This document shows, one piece after another, positions 17,638 through 27,431 of a stretch of 64,000 bases of DNA. Within the stretch, counting starts at the first letter, position 1. Every line of letters starts with the position of its first letter. The position numbers were made by a program, and so were the translations under genes. The DNA is from Corynebacterium anserum. GTDB lineage: Bacteria; Actinomycetota; Actinomycetes; Mycobacteriales; Mycobacteriaceae. The stretch is taken from contig NZ_CP046883.1 in NCBI RefSeq assembly GCF_014262665.1, forward strand, positions 868,001-932,000, read 5' to 3'. The notes under the pieces were generated by a model. The model had not been told where the DNA came from and searched no databases. It was given only the letters and a program-made list of their open reading frames with translations.

Positions 17638-18735
17638 ATGGCGAATCTTTCCGATCTGCCCTTGCGTGAGGAATTGCGCGGACAGACTGCTTATGGGGCA
17701 CCACAACTGAAGGTCATCAACCAGCTCAACACCAATGAAAACCCCTACGCACCGAGTCAAGCGATTATTGATGAAATTGCAGAGAAGGTGTGCGAATTAG
17801 GTGCGGAGCTTAACCGTTATCCAGATAGGGACGCTATCGGTCTGCGCACAGAGCTGGCTCGCTATATTTCCCGCCAAACAGGAGTGACCGTTGACGTCGA
17901 GAACGTGTGGGCTGCCAACGGTTCTAACGAGGTCCTGCAGCAGTTGCTTCAAGCCTTTGGCGGACCGGGGCGAAAGGCGATGGGTTTTACCCCGAGTTAC
18001 TCGATGCACCCCATCCTTTCATCGGGCACTCTGACCGAGTTCATCGCTGTAGAGCGCCAGGAATCGGAGGGCTTTGCCATCAACCTGGATAAAGCGCGAG
18101 CAGCTATTGCCGAACACCGGCCTGACGTCATTTTCATCACGACGCCGAATAATCCGACAGGAAACCTGACCACGCTCGCCGAGATCCGGGACATCGTGGA
18201 GGCCGCGCCGGGCATTGTGATTGTGGATGAGGCATATGCAGAGTTCTGTGACGAACCTTCAGCAGTGACGCTCCTGAAGGACTACCCAACAAAGTTGGTT
18301 GTGTCACGGACGATGAGTAAGGCGTTTGACTTTGCTGGGGGGCGTCTAGGCTATTTTGTGGCGGACCCTGCCTTCATCGAAGCTGTGATGCTGGTGCGCC
18401 TGCCTTATCACCTATCGACGCTAGCGCAAGCTGCAGCCACCGCGGCACTGCACCACAGCGTGGATACCCTAGCCACCGTGGAGAAGCTATGCCAGGAACG
18501 CGATCGTGTACGGACTCGCCTCGCAGAGTTGGGCTACGACGTGATTGAATCCCATTCCAACTTTATTTTTTTTGGACACTTTTCTGATTCTCATCAGGCA
18601 TGGGAAGGCTTCCTAAAACGCGATGTATTAATTCGTGACGTGGGTGTAGCTGGGTGGCTGCGTGCCAGCGTTGGCCTTCCAGAAGAAAACGATGCATTCT
18701 TATCTGCAGCGGAAGAATTAGCACCAAAGGCATGA
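17638..18735 (+). CDS. hisC: Histidinol-phosphate aminotransferase HisC
   Basis: HisC transfers an amino group from glutamate to imidazole acetol phosphate, a PLP-dependent step. At 365 residues it is a standard fold-type I enzyme: [11 protein letters not shown] near the N-terminus, [32 protein letters not shown], and the PLP lysine in [17 protein letters not shown] (about 223-239). The start ATG 17638 follows GAGGGGACACGATACT (GAGGGG about 10 nt upstream). The end overlaps the hisB start by 4 bp (ATGA), indicating coupled translation. Confidence 0.96.
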   Translation: MANLSDLPLREELRGQTAYGAPQLKVINQLNTNENPYAPSQAIIDEIAEKVCELGAELNRYPDRDAIGLRTELARYISRQTGVTVDVENVWAANGSNEVLQQLLQAFGGPGRKAMGFTPSYSMHPILSSGTLTEFIAVERQESEGFAINLDKARAAIAEHRPDVIFITTPNNPTGNLTTLAEIRDIVEAAPGIVIVDEAYAEFCDEPSAVTLLKDYPTKLVVSRTMSKAFDFAGGRLGYFVADPAFIEAVMLVRLPYHLSTLAQAAATAALHHSVDTLATVEKLCQERDRVRTRLAELGYDVIESHSNFIFFGHFSDSHQAWEGFLKRDVLIRDVGVAGWLRASVGLPEENDAFLSAAEELAPKA

Positions 18736-19364
18736 AGAGTATGACACAGAACAACGACGTCTCAGCAGACCGTATTGGGTCCGTTACACGGGCTACCAGC
18801 GAATCCAATATCAGTGTGGACATTAATCTCGACGGCACGGGCAAGACAGATATTGATACTGGCGTGCCATTTTTCGACCACATGCTCACCGCTTTTGGCG
18901 CCCATGGCTCGTTTGATCTCACGGTGAGAGCTGTCGGAGACGTTGAAATTGATGCTCATCACACCGTGGAAGATACGGGAATTGTGTTGGGTCAGGCTCT
19001 GAGCAAGGCTCTGGGCGATAAAAAAGGCATTCGCCGCTTTGGGGATGCCTTCATTCCCATGGATGAAACCCTCGCCCATGCGGCAGTAGACGTGTCAGGC
19101 CGTCCATATTATGTGGGCTCTGGGGAGCCCGACGCCCTGGTTCATACGATTATCGGAGGTCACTACGCCACGGTGATCAACCAGCACTTTTTTGAGACTT
19201 TGGCACTCAATGCGCGCATCGCTTTGCATGTACGATGCCTCTACGGACGCGATCCACACCACATTACAGAGGCGGAGTTCAAAGCCGTTGCGCGTGCTTT
19301 GCGGCATGCCACCGAGAAGGATCCACGAGTGACGGGGGTTCCTTCTACGAAGGGTGCACTGTAG
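18732..19364 (+). CDS. hisB: Imidazoleglycerol-phosphate dehydratase HisB
   Basis: HisB dehydrates imidazoleglycerol phosphate to imidazole acetol phosphate with a di-manganese centre. The 210-residue monofunctional form shows [17 protein letters not shown], the metal motif [14 protein letters not shown], a second metal segment [14 protein letters not shown], and [15 protein letters not shown] at the C-terminus. The ATG at 18732 overlaps the hisC stop; an ATG three codons later (18741) sits at a better distance from AAAGG and may be the real start. It is separated by 295 bp from the next gene, the only large gap in the his cluster. Confidence 0.95.
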   Translation: MKSMTQNNDVSADRIGSVTRATSESNISVDINLDGTGKTDIDTGVPFFDHMLTAFGAHGSFDLTVRAVGDVEIDAHHTVEDTGIVLGQALSKALGDKKGIRRFGDAFIPMDETLAHAAVDVSGRPYYVGSGEPDALVHTIIGGHYATVINQHFFETLALNARIALHVRCLYGRDPHHITEAEFKAVARALRHATEKDPRVTGVPSTKGAL

Positions 19365-19522
19365 GCGGCCATTTGGTCGCAGTTATAGTTGCGCTTGAAA
19401 ATTGCAGCGGCCGCGGATGCGAACGCACACAGTACGGAGGCGGCGTGTAGGCCGTCTCCTTCTCTCTGTGTGTTCTCTACTGCCGGCGCTCACGCGCACT
19501 GAGAAGCGCAGGAACACTGGGG

Positions 19523-19557
19523 ATATGAGGAGTCGAGATGTACTCGAGTCCTCATAT
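19523..19557. repeat. Inverted repeat / stem-loop, 15-bp arms
   Basis: The left arm ATATGAGGAGTCGAG (19523-19537) and right arm CTCGAGTCCTCATAT (19543-19557) pair over 15 positions with one mismatch, around a five-base loop ATGTA. No T-run follows, so it does not look like a plain intrinsic terminator. An operator for a dimeric regulator or an mRNA-processing stem is more likely. Confidence 0.6.
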
Positions 19558-19560
19558 GAG

Positions 19561-19634
19561 TATATGAACGCCGGTTTACAGTCGTTGGTATCAGAGAACC
19601 GACACACGGATGCAGGTATGTGAACGCCGATATA
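19561..19634 (+). repeat. 18-bp direct repeat, two copies 56 bp apart
   Basis: TATATGAACGCCGGTTTA (19561-19578) and TATGTGAACGCCGATATA (19617-19634) match at 15 of 18 positions with the invariant core TGAACGCCG. The second copy is 25 bp before the MFS start codon. The spacing and position fit a pair of regulator sites. Confidence 0.45.
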
Positions 19635-19659
19635 CGAACGAGGAGGTTGGCACCGGAGA

Positions 19660-21081
19660 ATGGCACGGCAACAAGCATTGTCTCTCCAGGAGTTAGACGA
19701 GATTGACTCTTTATGGGAAGCTCCCGGCTTGCGCGCCACGTTAGTCAGCGTGTTTTGTGCTTTCGGCGGATGGTCGCTTCTCCTTCCCGTCATTCCATTG
19801 GCGGTGATTCAACATGGGGGGTCTGATTCACTCGCGGGGTTGTCGACAGGCGTGTTTATGGCCGCGACTGTGTGCACTCAGGCGTGTACGCCGTGGGCTA
19901 TCCGCACGCTTGGTTTTCCGCCGATCATGGTGTTCGCCGCTCTGATGCTTGGGCTCCCAGCACTGGTCTATATCCTCGACATGTCCCCAGTTCCCCTGCT
20001 GCTCGTAGCGGTGCTACGTGGTATCGGTTTTGGTTCTGTGACGGTCGCCGAGGCCGCTTTGATTGCTGAATTGGTTCCTCCACGGTTGATCGGGCATTCT
20101 TCTGCTGCGTTGGGCGTTTCTGTGGGTGTGTCGCAGCTAGTGGGCTTTCCTCTGGGTTTGTGGATGTATTCCACCTGTGGAGAGGGGGTTGTGTTTGCTG
20201 TAGCCGCGCTCTACGCGGTTATTGGTGCACTCTGCGGTGCATGGATTCCGTCCCGGCGCCGCGGCGGGCAAATTGGCCTCTCTAGTTCTTCGTCTCCCTC
20301 TTCGTCGATCGACGCCACTGCATCGCATTCCCACGGAGATTCAGGTATTAATTCGCGAGACAGTGTTGATGCGCGATCCGGTATCGATGAACAAAACAAC
20401 GCCGTGACACAAGGCCGTGAGGATGCGAGTGCACAGTCATACACTGCCGCTACCTGGAAACTCGCCGCCGTACCGGGGCTGGCTATTGGAGGAATAGCGA
20501 CCGGTTTTGCCGCATTTAGTACGTTCCTTGCACCGGCAGCGGAAACAATTGATGTGAATGTAGCTGGGCTGATCTCCGCGGCGGGACTTTCGGTACTCGG
20601 AGGTTGTCAGATGGTGGGGCGTGTGCTTGCGGGGCGTTATGCGTCCACCACCGGGGAAGCAGGCAACCTGGCGGTTGTGGGTCTAGTGAGTGGAATTCTG
20701 GGTGTTGTGATCGCGGGCGCCATGATTGTGGCTCAACCACACGGAGCTATGTTGTGTACGCTCGCTTTTCTGGCGACATGTGTATTCGGGTTCGGATTTG
20801 GGATCGTTCAAAACGAGGCTTTATTGATGCTTTTTGAGCGTTTGCCAAGGAGTAAATCGACCCAAGCTTCTGCGCTGTGGAACATGACTTTCGATACTGG
20901 TACAGGTTTAGGCGCGGTTCTGCTTGGCCTGGTGGCCTCCGCGCTGGCGTACCAGGGGGCTTTCTTTAGTGCAGCGCTTATTATTTTTGTAGCGTGCGCT
21001 GCTGTCATCGGTGACCGCGTGGTGGGTAAGCGGCGTGTAATGCATGCTCGAAGTGCTGTGCAGAGAATAGATATCTCGTAG
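19660..21081 (+). CDS. Major facilitator superfamily transporter inside the his cluster
   Basis: A 473-residue membrane protein with about twelve hydrophobic helices in two halves. The first half includes VLRGIGFGSVTVAEAALIAE and LIGHSSAALGVSVGVSQ. A hydrophilic loop at about 207-265 is rich in Ser, His and Asp (SSSSSPSSSIDATASHSHGD). The second half begins around AAVPGLAIGGIATGF. Substrate cannot be read; location between hisB and hisH suggests a link to histidine or intermediates, and as I recall C. glutamicum has a permease gene at the same place. The ATG has GGAG 3 nt and AGGAGG about 13 nt upstream. Confidence 0.85.
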   Translation: MARQQALSLQELDEIDSLWEAPGLRATLVSVFCAFGGWSLLLPVIPLAVIQHGGSDSLAGLSTGVFMAATVCTQACTPWAIRTLGFPPIMVFAALMLGLPALVYILDMSPVPLLLVAVLRGIGFGSVTVAEAALIAELVPPRLIGHSSAALGVSVGVSQLVGFPLGLWMYSTCGEGVVFAVAALYAVIGALCGAWIPSRRRGGQIGLSSSSSPSSSIDATASHSHGDSGINSRDSVDARSGIDEQNNAVTQGREDASAQSYTAATWKLAAVPGLAIGGIATGFAAFSTFLAPAAETIDVNVAGLISAAGLSVLGGCQMVGRVLAGRYASTTGEAGNLAVVGLVSGILGVVIAGAMIVAQPHGAMLCTLAFLATCVFGFGFGIVQNEALLMLFERLPRSKSTQASALWNMTFDTGTGLGAVLLGLVASALAYQGAFFSAALIIFVACAAVIGDRVVGKRRVMHARSAVQRIDIS

Positions 21082-21132
21082 TGGTGAGGCTCTCGTTCGC
21101 AGATGGAGATAAAGCTATTAGAATTTCTTTCT

Positions 21133-21825
21133 ATGTCAGACATCACTGCTTCCTCCACTGGCGATAGTCTTTCCCAACCTACCGTTGCCCTGCTCGACTA
21201 CGGCAGCGGCAATGTTCGTTCCGCGCAGCGGGCGCTTGAACGTGCCGGGGCGCAGGTGACGGTCACTCATGATCCAAAGATTGTCCTGGCGGCAGATGGG
21301 TTGTTGGTTCCCGGCGTGGGCGCGTTTGCTGCATGCATGGAGGGGCTCAATGCTGTCCATGGGCCGCGGATGATCGGTGAGCGCTTGGCTGGTGGTCGCC
21401 CGGTTTTGGGTATCTGCGTGGGTATGCAGATCATGTTCGAATACGGCGTAGAGTTTTCTGATGGCGAGGGCAGTGAGCCTGCGTTAGGCACCGGTGAATG
21501 GCCCGGTACTGTGGAGCACCTCGATGCCGATGTTCTTCCGCACATGGGGTGGAACACTGTTGACGTAGCTGAGGGCTCGCGGATGTTTGCCGGGGCAGCA
21601 GCAGATGAACGCTACTATTTTGTGCATTCGTATGGTGTGCGCAAGTGGGAGCTGATGACGGATGGGCACACTGAAGCTCCGCTGGTGCACTGGGCCGAAC
21701 ACGGTCGCTCACGTTTTGTTGCGGCTGTGGAAAATGGCCCCTTGTGGGCCACTCAGTTCCATCCGGAGAAGTCCGGCGATGCGGGCGCGCTACTTCTGCG
21801 TAACTGGGTAGATAGCCTGCGTTAG
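21133..21825 (+). CDS. hisH: Imidazole glycerol phosphate synthase, glutaminase subunit HisH
   Basis: HisH hydrolyses glutamine and channels ammonia to HisF. The 230-residue chain has [18 protein letters not shown], the oxyanion segment LLVPGVGAF, nucleophile Cys in [12 protein letters not shown] (about 96), and the His-Glu pair in [13 protein letters not shown]. The start ATG 21133 has TAGAAT eight bases upstream and fits leaderless initiation; an in-frame ATG at 21103 would add ten unrelated residues. The partner subunit hisF lies two genes downstream. Confidence 0.95.
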   Translation: MSDITASSTGDSLSQPTVALLDYGSGNVRSAQRALERAGAQVTVTHDPKIVLAADGLLVPGVGAFAACMEGLNAVHGPRMIGERLAGGRPVLGICVGMQIMFEYGVEFSDGEGSEPALGTGEWPGTVEHLDADVLPHMGWNTVDVAEGSRMFAGAAADERYYFVHSYGVRKWELMTDGHTEAPLVHWAEHGRSRFVAAVENGPLWATQFHPEKSGDAGALLLRNWVDSLR

Positions 21826-21941
21826 ACTCAGGTGGGTGAGCGCTCATCCGTGAGGTGAGAGGCACTACCCCTGTGAGAAACAAAAATTTTCTAGACTATA
21901 AAACCACAAGCAACGACGCTGAACAGGAACCACTGAGCATT

Positions 21942-22691
21942 ATGTCCATCTCTGCAAACCGACTGGTACTTCTTCCTGCCGTTGATGTCGCCGATGGCCA
22001 GGCGGTTCGTCTGGTGCAAGGTGAAGCCGGTACCGAGACCAATTATGGCGCCCCGCTCGATGCCGCTATGGCATGGCAAAACGCAGGAGCAGAGTGGGTG
22101 CATTTGGTGGATTTGGATGCAGCCTTTGGGCGCGGAAGTAACTTTGAGATTCTTCGCGACGTCGTCGCTGCATTAGACATCGACGTGGAGCTTTCCGGTG
22201 GTATTCGGGATGACGAGTCTCTAGAGCGAGCTTTGTCTACAGGGTGCCGGCGGGTGAACATCGGTACTGCCGCGTTGGAAAACCCGGAGTGGTGTGAACA
22301 AATCATCAAGGAGTACGGAGATCGTGTCGCAATAGGGCTTGACACCCGCCAAGTTGATGGAGAATGGCGTTTGCGTGGACGCGGCTGGACGTCTGATGGC
22401 GGTGATTTGTGGGAGGTTCTGGAACGTCTCGATGCGCAGGGAGTGTCCCGACTCGTTGTTACAGACGTGTCCCGCGATGGGATGCTCAATGGTCCAAATA
22501 TCGACCTATTGCGTGATGTCGCGGCTGCGACGGACGCTCCCGTGGTTGCCTCCGGTGGTATTTCCTCTCTCGAGGATATCCGTGCGCTGGCGAACATCGT
22601 GGGTGAAGGTGTCGATTCCGCCATCGTCGGCAAGGCTCTCTATGCGGGTAAATTCACGTTGGAAGAAGCTCTGGAGGCTGCCCGACCATGA
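21942..22691 (+). CDS. priA: Phosphoribosyl isomerase HisA, probably bifunctional PriA
   Basis: The enzyme isomerises ProFAR to PRFAR in histidine synthesis; PriA-type proteins also do the TrpF step (phosphoribosyl-anthranilate isomerase). The 249-residue barrel has [20 protein letters not shown] with the catalytic Asp, [25 protein letters not shown], the PriA loop [13 protein letters not shown] (about 141-153) with its Arg and Trp, and [15 protein letters not shown] with the second Asp. These segments are close to my memory of M. tuberculosis PriA. No trpF is present and TrpC is not fused, which supports dual function. ATG 21942 has AGGAA about 13 nt upstream; TAGACTATAAAA at 21892-21903 may be a promoter. 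Confidence 0.92.
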   Translation: MSISANRLVLLPAVDVADGQAVRLVQGEAGTETNYGAPLDAAMAWQNAGAEWVHLVDLDAAFGRGSNFEILRDVVAALDIDVELSGGIRDDESLERALSTGCRRVNIGTAALENPEWCEQIIKEYGDRVAIGLDTRQVDGEWRLRGRGWTSDGGDLWEVLERLDAQGVSRLVVTDVSRDGMLNGPNIDLLRDVAAATDAPVVASGGISSLEDIRALANIVGEGVDSAIVGKALYAGKFTLEEALEAARP

Positions 22692-23638
22692 GCGATGATT
22701 TAGATACCCGGGCTTTGCTGGCGATTGCCGAGGCAGCCGTTGATGAAGCCGAATCCACATTCTCCGCGGCTGTGGGAGCGGATCCGGAGGTCATTAAATC
22801 ACCCGGGGATTTCGCTACCGAAGCCGACCTTTCGGTCGAACGCCAGCTCCGCACGCTATTGACCCAATACACCGGGCTGCCAGTTCATGGTGAGGAATAC
22901 GGCACTGTTTTGCCGGGGGAGATCCCCGGCGAAAAACCTCAAGAGCGCTACCCGACCGACGACATGGCCGATGGGCTTGACGGTCCGCGCAGGGCAACCG
23001 TCCACGACTCCGCGGAGCCGGACACCTACTGGGTGGTTGACCCGATCGACGGAACTGCCAATTACGCCGTGGGGAACCCTTTTGCCTGCATTCTAGTGTC
23101 GCTCGTGCACAAGGGGGACACGTTGCTTTCCGTCACTGAAATGCCTCTTCTTGGTCGACGCATTTCTGCCCGCAAGGGCCATGGGTTGCTCGTCGATGGG
23201 ATGCCTGCCCGGCCTTTGCCACCCTCGGATCCTGGAGTGACTCAAATTAGCTTCGGTTCCATTTTGTCCCAGCGTCGTGGAAACCTGCCGATCAGTTACC
23301 GCCAAGACATGCTTAATGAGATTGGCAAATCTTATCCACGCATGCGCGTGACAGGGTCAGTGGGCATTGATCTGGCGTTCACCGCAGCGGGGGTTTTCGG
23401 CGGGACTGTGACGTTTAGCCCCAACCTTTGGGACAATGCCGCAGGTATCCTCGCGGTTCAGGAAAACGGCGGAGTAGCCACAGATTTTGCGGGTAATCCC
23501 TGGCGGCCTGGTGTATCAGGTTTGGTAGCGGGGGAGCCCGAGGTTCATGCCACGTTGCTGCAGCATATCCAATCTGTGCCGATCGGTACCGCAGCGCGTA
23601 ATGCACAAGAAATACGTGATCGTGGAGGAATCAAGTGA
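22688..23638 (+). CDS. impA: Inositol monophosphatase-family phosphatase ImpA
   Basis: A 316-residue Mg-dependent phosphatase. Metal and phosphate motifs are HGEEYG (about 68-73), [12 protein letters not shown] (about 115-126) and [15 protein letters not shown] (about 250-264). It overlaps hisA and hisF by 4 bp each (ATGA and GTGA), so it is embedded in the his operon. It could be a histidinol-phosphatase, but as I recall a different family member (HisN) has that role in C. glutamicum; an inositol phosphate or related substrate remains open. An insertion after the first metal motif (about 75-108) is hydrophilic and unusual in position. Confidence 0.9.
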   Translation: MSDDLDTRALLAIAEAAVDEAESTFSAAVGADPEVIKSPGDFATEADLSVERQLRTLLTQYTGLPVHGEEYGTVLPGEIPGEKPQERYPTDDMADGLDGPRRATVHDSAEPDTYWVVDPIDGTANYAVGNPFACILVSLVHKGDTLLSVTEMPLLGRRISARKGHGLLVDGMPARPLPPSDPGVTQISFGSILSQRRGNLPISYRQDMLNEIGKSYPRMRVTGSVGIDLAFTAAGVFGGTVTFSPNLWDNAAGILAVQENGGVATDFAGNPWRPGVSGLVAGEPEVHATLLQHIQSVPIGTAARNAQEIRDRGGIK

Positions 23639-24402
23639 GCGTCACTACCAGAGTCATCCCTTGTCTCGACGTCAAAGATGGTCGCGTAGTCAAGGGTGTG
23701 AACTTCAAGGGGCTGCGCGATGCGGGTGATCCCGTGGAATTAGCGGCTCAATATGACCGCGACGGAGCTGATGAGCTTACTTTCCTCGATGTGTCAGCGT
23801 CCAAGGAAGGGCGTGGAACCATGATCGATGTCGTGCGACGCACCGCGGATCAGATTTTCATCCCCCTCACGGTGGGGGGAGGTATCCGCTCTGCTGAGGA
23901 CGTCGATGCTCTCCTTCGTGCAGGGGCCGATAAGGTGTCTGTCAATTCTTCAGCTATTGCACGTCCGGAATTGCTGCGTGAGCTGTCCGAACGTTTCGGT
24001 GCGCAGTGCATCGTACTTTCTGTTGATGCCCGACGCATTCCCGGTGCTCAGCCGGGAAAGTATGAGGTGACTACGCACGGTGGTACCCAGGGCACAGGCA
24101 TCGACGCTATCGAATGGGCTCGACGTGGCGAAGAACTGGGCGTGGGCGAGATCTTGCTCAACTCCATGGATGCTGATGGCACCAAGGAGGGCTTCGACAT
24201 CGAGATGCTAGAGGCAGTTCGGGCAGTGGTCACAATTCCCGTGATCGCATCTGGCGGCGCTGGCCGCGCGGAGCATTTTCCACCGGCGGTGCAGGCCGGT
24301 GCGGATGCGGTGCTGGCTGCGTCGATTTTCCACTTCGGTGAGGTAACGATTCCCGAAGTGAAACAGACAATGGCTAAAGAAGGCATCGAGGTTCGATTGT
24401 GA
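23635..24402 (+). CDS. hisF: Imidazole glycerol phosphate synthase, cyclase subunit HisF
   Basis: HisF uses ammonia from HisH to turn PRFAR into imidazoleglycerol phosphate and AICAR. The 255-residue barrel has [17 protein letters not shown] with catalytic Asp near 11, [26 protein letters not shown] with the second Asp near 130, and [12 protein letters not shown]. The start is GTG 23635, overlapping the impA stop; its stop overlaps the hisI start by 4 bp. The tight chain impA-hisF-hisI implies coupled translation. Confidence 0.96.
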   Translation: MSVTTRVIPCLDVKDGRVVKGVNFKGLRDAGDPVELAAQYDRDGADELTFLDVSASKEGRGTMIDVVRRTADQIFIPLTVGGGIRSAEDVDALLRAGADKVSVNSSAIARPELLRELSERFGAQCIVLSVDARRIPGAQPGKYEVTTHGGTQGTGIDAIEWARRGEELGVGEILLNSMDADGTKEGFDIEMLEAVRAVVTIPVIASGGAGRAEHFPPAVQAGADAVLAASIFHFGEVTIPEVKQTMAKEGIEVRL

Positions 24403-24758
24403 CTGCGACTAACCCGGCCGACTATGAATTGAATCCAGAGATAGCACAGCGCTTGAAAAGAAATGAGCAAGGCTTGGTGCCAGCGGTGGTACAGGATGCT
24501 CACACCGGCGCCGTGTTGATGATGGCGTGGATGGATGATCACGCGTTGGCGCACACGCTTGCAGAAAAGAAGGGGACTTACTGGTCACGCTCACGCAATG
24601 AGTACTGGATCAAAGGTGAGACTTCTGGCCACACGCAAGCTGTGCAAGAGGTGCGCTTGGATTGCGATGGAGACACCATCCTTGTGGTAGTTGATCAAAT
24701 AGGTGGAGCGTGCCACACGGGTGACACCACCTGTTTTGACGCAGACAAACTGCTGTAG
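24399..24758 (+). CDS. hisI: Phosphoribosyl-AMP cyclohydrolase HisI
   Basis: HisI opens the purine ring of PR-AMP. The 119-residue protein is the monofunctional form without HisE. Motifs are [31 protein letters not shown], the Mg/Zn segment [12 protein letters not shown] and the terminal Cys pair region CHTGDTTCF. The GTG start overlaps the hisF stop. It ends the his cluster; trpE begins 96 bp later. hisG and hisE are not in this window. Confidence 0.96.
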   Translation: MTATNPADYELNPEIAQRLKRNEQGLVPAVVQDAHTGAVLMMAWMDDHALAHTLAEKKGTYWSRSRNEYWIKGETSGHTQAVQEVRLDCDGDTILVVVDQIGGACHTGDTTCFDADKLL

Positions 24759-24854
24759 GGGAATCCCCGTGCACATGCTTCGGAGGAATGCGATTGCAGT
24801 CTATAGAGAGGGTAACTCCACCCCGAGCGGCACGAGTGGTGCACAATAGAGTTC

Positions 24855-26381
24855 ATGCCTGATGCTTCTCTGACGTCCCGAGAAAAATTTCGCGCCCTGG
24901 CTGCACACCACCGGGTAGTCCCTGTGGTTTGCAAGGTCTTGGCTGACCAAGAAACCGCTCTGAGCGCGTACCGCAAACTTGCTGATGGCCGTCCTGGCAC
25001 GTTCTTGCTGGAATCTGCGGCACACGGACAGTCATGGGATCGTTGGTCTTTTATCGGTACGGGTGCCCGCTGCGCCCTTACTGCAAAGAACTCTCACGCA
25101 CGCTGGATTGGCGAGCCGCCGGTGGATATCCCCGAAGGCGTGGATCCGCTGGATGCCGTGCGCAAGACCCTAGAGGTTTTGCACACCGAGAAGATCGAGG
25201 GGCTACCGCCGCTGACCAGTGGTTTGGTGGGCTATATGGGCTACGACATGATCCGTTATATCGAGGATCTCCCGGATACCTGTGAAGATGACCTCGATGT
25301 GCCCGACATGGTGCAACTGTTGGTTGATGGCATGGCGGCGGTAGACCATCACGAGGGTGTGATCTGGCTCATCGCTACGGTCGTTAACTGGGATAACTCC
25401 GGGGAAGGAGTCGATCGCGCATACGACGATGCCGTTGCGCGGATCAACGACATGGTGGAGCGCCTTTCCCAACCGAGCGGGAGCAGTGTTGCAACCTTTT
25501 CCACTCCAACTCCTCAGTACCGTCGCCAGCGCACAATGGAGGAACATCTGGAGAAAATTGAGAGGGTTAAGGAGCATATTCGTGCAGGCGATGCGTTCCA
25601 GGTAGTGCTTTCCCAGCGCTTCGAGATTGATACCGAGGTAGAGCCTTTAGATATCTACCGGATGTTACGGGTGTCTAATCCGAGCCCGTATATGTATTTG
25701 GTCAATATCCCTAACGATGATTTCACTGCTACGGCCTTTCATATCATCGGGTCTTCACCGGAGTCGCTAGTGCAGGTCAAGGATGGGGAAGTAACCACAT
25801 TTCCGATTGCCGGCTCCAGGCCTCGTGGCGAGTCTTTGGAAGAGGATCTTCTTTTTGAGAAAGAGTTGGTCAATGATGAGAAGGAGAATTCTGAGCATCT
25901 GATGCTCGTGGACTTGGGTCGTAATGACCTGGGGCGAGTTTCGGAGCCGGGCACGGTTGAAGTACACGATTTTCGTCATGTAGAGCGTTATAGTGCGATT
26001 ATGCACCTGGTTTCAGGGGTCAGTGGTAGGTTGGCTGCCGGTAAAACCGCTGTTGATGCTTTCGCTGCTACTTTCCCTGCGGGTACTCTATCTGGAGCAC
26101 CTAAGCCGAGTGCGTTGAGCATCATTGATAAGTACGAGCAGACTCGCCGCGGTATTTACGGCGGTACCGTGGGCTACTTTGATTTTTCAGGCAATACGGA
26201 CCAGTCGATCGCCATACGTACGGGTGTGTACAAGGACGCTACTGTTTATGTCCAGGCCGGGGGAGGAATCGTTGCTGATTCGGACCCGCGTGCTGAGGAC
26301 GTGGAAACCAGAAACAAAGCGGCTGCTGTTCTACGCGCCGTCGCCGCAGCTGAGACATTGCACACTCCGGGAAGGGACTAA
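24855..26381 (+). CDS. trpE: Anthranilate synthase component I TrpE
   Basis: TrpE converts chorismate and ammonia (from TrpG, not in this window) to anthranilate. The 508-residue protein has the regulatory [17 protein letters not shown] (about 55-71), where the LLES motif marks the tryptophan feedback site, and the catalytic core [50 protein letters not shown] and [16 protein letters not shown] 24855 has CACAAT seven bases upstream, suggesting a short or no leader. The 96-bp upstream gap has no tryptophan-rich leader peptide. Confidence 0.95.
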   Translation: MPDASLTSREKFRALAAHHRVVPVVCKVLADQETALSAYRKLADGRPGTFLLESAAHGQSWDRWSFIGTGARCALTAKNSHARWIGEPPVDIPEGVDPLDAVRKTLEVLHTEKIEGLPPLTSGLVGYMGYDMIRYIEDLPDTCEDDLDVPDMVQLLVDGMAAVDHHEGVIWLIATVVNWDNSGEGVDRAYDDAVARINDMVERLSQPSGSSVATFSTPTPQYRRQRTMEEHLEKIERVKEHIRAGDAFQVVLSQRFEIDTEVEPLDIYRMLRVSNPSPYMYLVNIPNDDFTATAFHIIGSSPESLVQVKDGEVTTFPIAGSRPRGESLEEDLLFEKELVNDEKENSEHLMLVDLGRNDLGRVSEPGTVEVHDFRHVERYSAIMHLVSGVSGRLAAGKTAVDAFAATFPAGTLSGAPKPSALSIIDKYEQTRRGIYGGTVGYFDFSGNTDQSIAIRTGVYKDATVYVQAGGGIVADSDPRAEDVETRNKAAAVLRAVAAAETLHTPGRD

Positions 26382-26387
26382 AAGATT

Positions 26388-27188
26388 ATGGCCACGTCCA
26401 AACGGACAACTTCGGTGTCAAAGGACGCTGCCCCTGGGGCAAAGGACGCGTTACCTGCTGCATCCTCTCGCGTTGCCCAGCGAAATCGACGGATTGCGTT
26501 GCTCCTCGTTGTCATGTCTGCTGCCGGACTATGGGGAACGAGCCGCATGACCTATGTCACGGCGCATATTTTTGATGACAAGTCCGGGGACTCAGTGCGC
26601 AATCTCATTGGTTCGGTCTGGGACCCAGCTACCACGCCACTGGCTCTCGCAATGCTGGCGTGTCTCGTGCTGTCATTAGCTATGCAGCCGGTAATTCGCC
26701 GTGTCCTGGGAGTACTCATTGCTGTTCTTGCGGCGGTGGCAAGCTTTCGGTCAGTGGCTCTCTTTTCTTCCGACGTTGACCTTTCCCGCGTGCACGACTT
26801 GTTGGCATCTGGAGCAGCCACTCAGCGTCAGAATGCGCCAGAAACTATCGCCGAATGGGCGCAGGTGACGGAGGCTCAGGTGCACATGGTTCCCGTTGCT
26901 TTGGCGATCGTAGCCGCCGCCTTGGGGATCATTGGCGGAATCATTTTGGCGATGCGGCCGGGAGAGAAATCGGAGGGGACGTCCCGTTACGAGACTCCGG
27001 AAGCGCGCCGCGAGTCTGTGCATAAGGATCTCGCCGCGAATCCCGATTCTGGCCGTGTATTGTGGGATGCGCTCGATGCAGGTGTGGACCCCACTGATGA
27101 AGATGAGGTAGGTGTGGACCCCACTGATGAAGATGAGGTAGGTGTGGATCCCACTGATGAAGACAGTGACTCCGTGAATCGGCGTTGA
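26388..27188 (+). CDS. trp-operon-associated membrane protein (TIGR02234-like) with a C-terminal repeat
   Basis: A 266-residue protein in the place of M. tuberculosis Rv1610, between trpE and trpC, where TIGR02234 family membrane proteins are found. Four hydrophobic segments lie at about 36-54, 83-101, 103-123 and 166-187. The C-terminal tail is cytoplasmic-looking and acidic and has two and a half copies of GVDPTDEDEV. It starts 6 bp after the trpE stop, so it is in the same transcript. The role is unknown. The tail repeat is perfect in DNA, pointing to a recent expansion. Confidence 0.8.
   Translation: MATSKRTTSVSKDAAPGAKDALPAASSRVAQRNRRIALLLVVMSAAGLWGTSRMTYVTAHIFDDKSGDSVRNLIGSVWDPATTPLALAMLACLVLSLAMQPVIRRVLGVLIAVLAAVASFRSVALFSSDVDLSRVHDLLASGAATQRQNAPETIAEWAQVTEAQVHMVPVALAIVAAALGIIGGIILAMRPGEKSEGTSRYETPEARRESVHKDLAANPDSGRVLWDALDAGVDPTDEDEVGVDPTDEDEVGVDPTDEDSDSVNRR
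27081..27163 (+). repeat. 30-bp tandem repeat in coding sequence
   Basis: The unit beginning GGTGTGGACCCCACTGATGA is present at 27081-27110 and 27111-27140 without differences and again, partial and with one change (GGTGTGGATC), at 27141-27163. Being a multiple of three it keeps the frame and adds ten residues per unit. Confidence 0.9.
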
Positions 27189-27431
27189 TTCTTCGTCTCC
27201 ATCGGATGGTGCCTTTTCTAGGAATTAGGTTCGAACTCTTGATGATTGAGAGATTGCTAGCTCTCTAGAAAAGGACAACTCTTGAGAGATGAGGGACCTA
27301 GGGGAGAGGTGCCGTCCGCGCCAATAAGGGATGCGATTTCTTCGGAGATTAGTGGGGCATTAGTCTAGAGACGTCAACAACAGTGACGTCGTTTACTGCG
27401 CAGATCCGTCCCTGAGAGGCAGGAACTTCAC
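27189..27431. other. 243-bp leader region of trpC
   Basis: It has a perfect 10-bp inverted repeat (27212-27221 with 27265-27274), a TAGTCT hexamer about 70 bp before trpC that may be a promoter, and two GACGTC palindromes around CAACAACAGT (27371-27391). AGGAACTTCAC just before the trpC ATG supplies a ribosome site. I see no Trp-codon leader peptide. Confidence 0.45.
27212..27274. repeat. Perfect 10-bp inverted repeat upstream of trpC
   Basis: CCTTTTCTAG (27212-27221) and CTAGAAAAGG (27265-27274) are exact reverse complements separated by 43 bases. The loop has an eight-codon frame (ATG 27242, MIERLLAL) whose stop lies in the right arm. No T-run follows on either side. Confidence 0.5.

Larger units (their letters stand above)
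19365..19659. other. 295-bp gap with stem-loop and direct repeats before the MFS gene
   Basis: I see no convincing gene here. It holds a 15-bp near-perfect inverted repeat (19523-19557) and an 18-bp direct repeat (19561-19578 and 19617-19634). The 3' end has AGGAGG and then GGAG before the MFS ATG. It probably carries an end of the hisDCB transcript and the control region for the MFS gene. Confidence 0.5.

Noticed and set aside
19523-19557. Intrinsic terminator
   Set aside because: The stem is strong but no T-run follows on either strand, so I list it as a repeat only.
19402-19623. Small gene of 73 codons in the hisB-MFS gap
   Set aside because: The frame is Arg-rich, lacks a ribosome site and runs over the palindrome and repeat; more likely non-coding.
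24759-24854. Trp leader peptide and attenuator before trpE
   Set aside because: No run of TGG codons and no alternate stem structure; the short GGGGAATCCCC palindrome after hisI is too small to judge.
27242-27268. Eight-codon ORF MIERLLAL as a gene
   Set aside because: Too short and unsupported by itself; noted only as part of the inverted repeat finding.
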